Source of the DNA: Vicia villosa
Lineage: Eukaryota; Streptophyta; Magnoliopsida; Fabales; Fabaceae
Assembly: GCF_029867415.1 (NCBI RefSeq)
Contig: NW_026705443.1
Span: 372,001 to 436,000, forward strand
DNA: 64,000 nucleotides
Direction: 5' to 3'
In this document: positions 58,211 to 64,000 of the stretch, piece by piece
Layout of the letters: every line of letters begins with the position of its first letter
Numbering within the stretch: the first letter of the stretch is position 1
Notes under the pieces: generated by a model
Databases searched by the model: none
What the model was told of the DNA's origin: nothing
Seen by the model: the letters and a program-made list of their open reading frames with translations, nothing else
Program-made: the position numbers and the translations under genes

Positions 58211-59569
58211 ACAAAAGTCACTCGGTTCTTAGTGCTTTTATATTGTTGAGTTGCACGAGACATCGCCTACGAGACAATATGATTGTTCTCTCAACTCTGC
58301 GCTAGACATAACCTGGTTGTGAGCGATACGTGATGATATTGAAGAGTGATTTAGATTGCGTACAATTGATCAGTAGACTTAAGTATATGATGGGTAGTTG
58401 AAATTCAATCCCCACGAGTTCTCTTTTCTTCAAAGAATGTTTTCTTTTTATGTTCATATTTTGCTTTCCGCACTTTAAGCTTTAAACCATTCAACCCAAG
58501 CTCAGAAACGCGGAAATTTTTGAACGGCATTCTTTCCCTCGCGCCAATCCCTGTGGAGACCATAAAACTCGGAATATTTCCAAATCTTTTGTTTGACGCT
58601 TTATTGCGTCAACACATAGTCAAAAAATTTAATAATTTTGTTTATATTTCCTTTTTTTAATCTAATATTCTTTAAAAAAATTAAATCTTCATTATTTTAT
58701 GGATGAGAGACAAATTCACCAAAGGTTAAAAGATAAAAAATCATCTATTTCAATAAGGTTATTCACACCGTCTTAGTAAAATTTAATGAAATAACTTAAT
58801 GATTAGAGAAATAAAATACAAAATTAAAAATGTATTCTTCAAAAAATAGAGAGGTTTATCTTAGATCTTAATTTTCACGATGATAATTGATGCTCCCTTC
58901 AAGGTCTCAAGTTCAAATCTGGCTAGGCACAAATTGCCTATTGAAAAAAAAAAACGATGATAATTGATTACATAAAATTTGAGTCGTTCAAATGTAAAAT
59001 TTTAGTATAAATTTTTTAAGATTGATACTTTATTTTTTATTTTATTTTAATATTTTAAATATTAATTTTAAAATAAAAAATGCAATGCATGCTCTAAAAT
59101 TTTATAAGGGTCCGCTCTTTCATTTGGCGGAGGCTCTACAAGTTATATTTTTTTTATATAATATTTTGTTATATAGCTTGAAATTGAGGTATATATTGGG
59201 TATTATCTTTAAAAAAGGTGGTATAACACTAAAATAATTGTATGTTAATAGCAAATATATTAACAAACCATATAATATTACTTTCTCATACCTAGATTTA
59301 ATGATTTGCTAGATCACTGGCATGCTATTAAAATATATTCATATTAAGGATGGGATATGAATGACAGACGACCTTTAAACCTTAAGGTGAAAATTATGAG
59401 TGGAGAGTGATTCTCTTTAAATTTTCAGGTGATCAGTTTGAATGAGAAAATAGTGGTCTTTCTTAAAGAAAATTTATAATGTCAAAACTAAAGAAAAATG
59501 TTAAAGTTCATATTCAAAGATTGAAGTTTTTCACATGGGCCAAACCTAAAGTAAAAACAAAACACTATG
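58211..59569. other. Spacer with decayed LTR and SINE-like pieces
   Basis: 58380-58620 has wording seen near ends of gypsy LTRs ('caatcccca', 'gcgccaatccctgtggagacc'). 58885-58955 has a B-box-like 'caagttcaaatctgg' followed by 'gcacaaattgcc' and an A-rich end, resembling a tRNA-derived SINE 3' half. Both are weak. Nothing identifiable in 58960-59569. Confidence 0.35.
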
Positions 59570-60595
59570 ACCATTTTTTTATCCACCCCCAAACTTTTTA
59601 GATACTCACGTAAAATTTTTAAAACGCTCTTATATTTCGGAAGTGCATCTCTGAAGTCATCAAAAATAGTAATTTCAGAGATGCATCTTCGAAATCATTT
59701 TTTATTTAAAAATAAAGTGTTTTCGGAGATGCATCTCCGAAAATATCTTCGTTTTGCAGTTTAAACAAAACAGCCTCTCTCCTTTTCATTTTATCCTAAA
59801 ACACAAAATTTCCAAAAATTTCTCCATTTCTTCCTACTACTACATTTAATTTGACATCTAAAATTGCTCTACAACATTCAACGACTACTTAAAAGGTTAC
59901 ATTCAAAACTTCTAATTTGTAAGTTTTACAACCTTAAACTCTGGGATTAAAATTCATAGTAGGGTTGTTAGAAATTAGCAAAATGTTATAAGGTTTAGTT
60001 ATTATACGTCAATGTGTGTGTTTAATTAGGAAAAAATGGATTTTGAAGCATTCATGGAAGAAATGGGTTTCTGCAAAAAAAATGGTATTCGGAGGTTGTT
60101 TCCTAAGTACATTTCCGAAAACACCTCTATGAGGCGGGTCAGTGATGCGGTCGTTGCGGTGGTGTATAGGGGGCAGAGAAGGTCTCAGGGAGTTAGGGTT
60201 AGGCATACTCAGTAGCAGTTGCCTATTTATATTTTATTCTTGACTTTTTTATATTCGGGCTGTATTATATTGACACTTAGCACTTACTCGTACAACTATT
60301 TTCGTATTTATAATATTGCTATTTTATTCATATTTACGTGTTATATTTTATTCGTATTTATTCAATTCTATTTTGTTGATTAATGTAAAATATGGGAGTA
60401 ATCCTTGATTTGAATAAAAAGAAAAACTCAAAGCATATTTCGGAGATGCATCTCCGAAATAATGGAAAATGTGAAAATGGGTGTTTTCGAATATGTATTT
60501 CCGAAAACACTCAAAAATTAGTGTTTTCAGAGATACATCTCCGAATTTTGAGAAAATAGGAGAAAAAATTACTTCAGAGATGCATCTCCAAAGTC
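59570..60595. mobile_element. Palindrome-rich element, member 2
   Basis: At least seven copies of the 20-bp motif at 59636, 59674, 59722, 60439, 60486, 60526 and 60573, clustered at the two ends; 59722 and 60439 are the perfect palindrome TTCGGAGATGCATCTCCGAA. Part of the middle ('aaacagcctctctccttttc', 'attttatcctaaa') is the reverse complement of 30690-30745 in member 1, so the two lie in opposite orientations. Ends are approximate and no target duplication was found. Confidence 0.65.
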
Positions 60596-61760
60596 AAGGA
60601 TTATTTTATATTTATTATTTTATATTTATTAATTTCAGTTAATTAATTAAATTATTTGACTTAGTCTATGTATAAGATAATTTAAAAATATAATCAAATT
60701 AATTAAACTATTTTAGATCATTTATTTTATTTAAAAAATAATTAATTTATTAAGAGTTAAATTAGTTTTAATCACGTATAGAGGATATAGAAAAGTAATA
60801 CATCAATTTAGGTGGAAAAAAAGTCATTAATTTACGTTGAAAAAAATAAAGTAGAAATGTGTACTGTTTATGAATAACAAAGCAAAGGAAGGATAAGGGT
60901 ATGTATGGAAAGTGGAAAAAAAAATTAGATGCTACAAAAAATCTTCGCTTACTAGAGGAGAAAGGAAAAAGTAGTGGGTCTTAGCATGATTCTATCTCTC
61001 TTCTCTATTTCTTAGCATACCAAGCAGGAGAAGTTTATTATTTCTCTTAAACTTCTCTCTCCTTTATTTCTCTCTTCTCTATTTCACTCATACCAAACAT
61101 AGCCTTGACCTTGTTGCATGTTAATGAAAATTTAACTTGCATGATTTTAAAAGGGCGAGTAACAATATTAATATTATTAGATGAGATACATTAGTCCTCC
61201 GCTACAAAGTAAAAAAGAGTTTCGTGATGATTTATTTTTGGTTTTATAGAGATTTTAACCGGTGAAACACCAGATATTTAAACTAGTTAATCAAGCTTAG
61301 TTTGATAAACTTTTTGATCTCTTGCATTTGTAAATAAGATAATCAATGTGCGGACGCTCTAGAAAACTTAAGGTTGTTTGCCTAATTTCACTTGGTGGTC
61401 ACCCTCCTATTGTAATTAGAGAAGGCCTTGTTAAAAATAGGCTTGGTCTTTCTCACTATAGCTTCTTGTAGGAGTTGGTTTTGCCCCCTCCTCCTTTTGT
61501 ATATCACTTTTCGTTTCAATATATTTTGGTTTTGGATCTCATTGAGTGTACCATTAAAAAAACAGCCGCAAACCCGTGGATGCGGCGATTTTTCGGATTG
61601 TTGCGAAATCATGTAAGACGAGCCTGTTTTGTGATGGTTTGAAAAATCGTCACCTCAATTATTGTAACATATTGAGGCGGTAATAAAATTACCTCCAAAA
61701 TATAATTATATTGTAATCATTATTAATTTTTTTACATTTTGTTTTTAAGATTTATGACGA
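60596..61760. other. Unassigned intergenic DNA
   Basis: No gene. 61400-61560 ends in 'ttggttttggatctcattgag' followed by an A-rich stretch and could be a LINE 3' tail, but no coding part adjoins it. Nothing else identified. Confidence 0.4.
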
Positions 61761-61904
61761 GGGTTGCTAATTATCTAAAATATGAAATTTTCACAGTTCA
61801 AATGTTTCGTAACAGTTTAAACTTATGTTAAATTTTAATTTTAATATTTTTGAAAATAGTTTTAACTCTTGATAAAATAGTTGGCTTTTTAAAATATTTA
61901 CAAA

Positions 61905-63170
61905 TTATCAAAAGTTACAATCAAATAAATAAATAATTTCATAAAACTAACATTCAAAATATTATATATTTAAAAAGGTAAATATTCATATATCAAACTA
62001 AAATAAAATTATTAATACATTTTTAAAATGAAAAATATATAACTATAAATTATGAAATCTAATTCATACTATATTTCATTCAAATATAACAAAATTTATA
62101 CCATACACTAAAACACTAAAATTCAACCAATATTTAGTAACAAGTCTTTCACGCATTCACTCTTGTGTTTCAAATAAGCCATTAGTAGGTTTGTTTATTC
62201 TAGTACATGGAAAATCATCTAGCATTACACATATTAGTTTTTCCTTCCAACCATCACCAAAAACATGTAAGTTCCACTTTTCACACTGAACTACACCATT
62301 ATCTACAATTTTTATATTTTATTTATCACTATCAACAATACTTGATGGCCCAACAAATTAATTGGTATGTACATCAATCTGATCAAAACATCATTTCAGT
62401 ACACACCAAAACATATGAAAATTTTAGTTCAACATCAAAAATTGCAACAACGAAAAACAAAATATGAATTACAATAGGGAGACCAACGAATATATCACTC
62501 TTAAATTTTGAAGATTATAACTTCTCCTCTTAATTTCTTGGACTATGGCCTCAAAACAAAAGGGTCATAAAAAATTTACTTTGTTTGGGTTTTTAAGGAT
62601 CTTAGAGTAATCATCAGCAAAGAAAGATTCTTTAACAATATTTTGAAATTCTTTGTATTATTTTTGTTTTGGAGGTCCCTTTGCTTGTAAAACATTGAAA
62701 GCACTGCAACGGAAAATACACTATTGAAGATAACTAATTAATTGCCTCAATGACATGAAAGATGATGCTAAAGAAACATAGGAAACATAATAGAAATATA
62801 GAAGTTGAGGAAAAATGAAATGACTGGAATCAAAAATCAATATCTAATAAGATTACTTGAGTTGTGTGCAATGGGTGTGTGCAATCTTCATGAACCTCTT
62901 TATACACTTCCATCCACATCAATTTGAACAATAAATTGATATGGCATCATAATCAATGGTCTAAGTTTTTGTTGATGGTGTAATTCTTTTTGTCAACGGA
63001 GAATAGAATACAGTAAGTAGTTATTGAAATGCATGTAATAGTCGAAATGTATAGTTGTTGAAGGAGCTAGCCTCGAAGGAATTAAACTTAGCATTTTTGC
63101 ATGTTTTAGCTGAGTTAGTTAGTTAGTTAGTTAGAGATTTTTTGGTGTACAAGTAATCTCAGCTATAAAT
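61905..63170 (+). repeat. Duplicated segment, copy 2 (uninterrupted)
   Basis: Paralogue of 9690-9892 plus 14980-15257 plus 16257-16985. It lacks both the copia element and the LINE. Around 62305-62330 it reads 'ctacaatttttatatttta', the empty version of the copia target with a single TTATA. About 120 bp of copy 1 (15127-15240) are missing and about 150 bp are extra (62130-62290). No coding region recognised. Confidence 0.88.
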
Positions 63171-63479
63171 AAGAGAGGTGATTCATACCCTTAATGCGTG
63201 GAAAAAAATTGAGTAAAATTTCCGTTTGAAAGTAGAGAGAAACTCTGCATAATCTTCTTTTTCTTCCCATTTTCTCTCAAACCCAAATTTCTCTTTTCTT
63301 CCCCAATTCATCTTTATTTCTTCTAAAAAATTCTATGAAGCGTGAATCATCTTGCAACCAAAGTATGGTTGATTCACTCGAGTGAAGAATGAAGAATAAG
63401 AGGTGCAATCAATTAGAAAGATTGATTCGAATCAACTCCTAAATTGGGGTTTAATTCCAACATCTTGATTGTTGGGTTT

Positions 63480-63900
63480 CAAGTGTTAAAGCCCCACATC
63501 AAATAGGAATGGAGGAAAAGTTGGGTTTATAAAAGAGGTGATTCATACCCTTATTACCTTAAGATTTTGGGGATACATGGTGTCAATATCTATTGTAACC
63601 ATGAACGGTTTGCCCATTGACACTTATGGGCCTTGCTCCTCGGACTTCCCCAACTAGTGGTATATGAGTACTAGTTGAATCGATGGGAGAGTGGAAGTGG
63701 ATCCTAGTTTGGATCAAGACTAGTGATGTGGGTGACTCACAATTGTGGTGGAGATTGTTGAGTTTCAATTATTCAAGTCTCATATCAACTAAGAATTGGT
63801 GAAATGTTTGATTTATAAGATAGGTGGTCCATACCCCCCATTACCTTCAAGTTTTTGGTGGATATGTGGTGTCAAGGTCTCTTGTATGTGTAGGGTGTTA
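63480..63900 (+). repeat. Two copies of a short dispersed repeat
   Basis: 63475-63605 and 63770-63890 share 'tgttgggtttcaagtgttaaagcc..catatcaa', 'gggtttataaaagaggtgattcataccc', 'attaccttaag.tttt' and 'atggtgtcaa'. A partial copy with 'gaggtgattcataccctta' is also at 63176. Similar wording is common in legume genomes; element type unknown. Confidence 0.6.
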
Positions 63901-64000
63901 GTAATAAATTGTATGTGTAAGGTATTAGAAATAATTTTAGAAAATAAAAGACTCAGAGTTATATTTTGGGGATAGGGATTAATCAAGAGTGAGGTGTTTA

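Overview
The window is AT-rich nuclear DNA of a flowering plant, made almost entirely of transposable elements and their decay products. Nested solo LTRs of several kilobases that start TGTCATACCC or TGTAACGCC, plant LINEs with a DUF4283-type ORF1, Mutator-like elements and a Ty1/copia element suggest a legume with a large genome, most likely tribe Fabeae (pea, vetch, lentil). That taxonomic reading is inference; the element structures below are read directly from the sequence.

Layout. 1-4365: (TA)n tracts, a truncated SKP1-like gene copy (A) and the first copy of a dispersed repeat (R). 4366-7355: a LINE whose 3' end lies on the minus strand, joined head to head to its own 5' end on the plus strand, the form expected of a 5' inversion. 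7344-8763: 3' part of an LTR. 9893-14974: a structurally complete, very young copia element with identical 272-bp LTRs, a 5-bp target duplication, PBS and polypurine tract, but with gag and pol in different frames. It sits in a segment whose second copy, at about 61.9-63.2 kb, preserves the empty site. 15258-16223: a 5'-truncated LINE. 20100-23290: the only host-type gene, a multi-exon SKP1-like gene of the SKP1-like 20/21 subfamily (minus strand), whose leader region recurs in three further degenerate copies (A, C, D) in the same orientation. 24714-27654: an LTR. 27655-29392: a copia leader and gag remnant split by a 1.4-kb Mutator-type element with a 9-bp target duplication. 29917-30957 and 59570-60595: two members of a family carrying many copies of the 20-bp palindrome TTCGGAGATGCATCTCCGAA.

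32131-45372 is a set of nested LTRs: an outer LTR (minus strand, about 5.9 kb once its inserts are removed) holds a 1571-bp solo LTR with TSD CATGG and a further LTR (TSD CTTGA), which itself holds a 3236-bp solo LTR (TSD CAAGC). 45704-49972 is a Mutator-like element with 115-bp terminal inverted repeats and a perfect 9-bp target duplication. It carries an intron-containing MURA-type transposase (PB1-like N-terminus, SWIM and CCHC zinc fingers) disabled by an internal deletion, plus a convergent small gene for a GRF zinc-finger/coiled-coil/membrane protein. 50.1-52.9 kb: very long (TA)n tracts, a fold-back MITE, repeat R and copy D. 52975-58210: a LINE ORF2 remnant split by a 4.5-kb LTR with TSD GTTGT. 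The last 6 kb hold a palindrome-family element, the duplicated segment and a legume-type short repeat.

No rRNA gene, functional tRNA gene, CRISPR array or other host gene was recognised. Coordinates of degenerate repeats are accurate to some tens of bases; those given with target duplications are exact.
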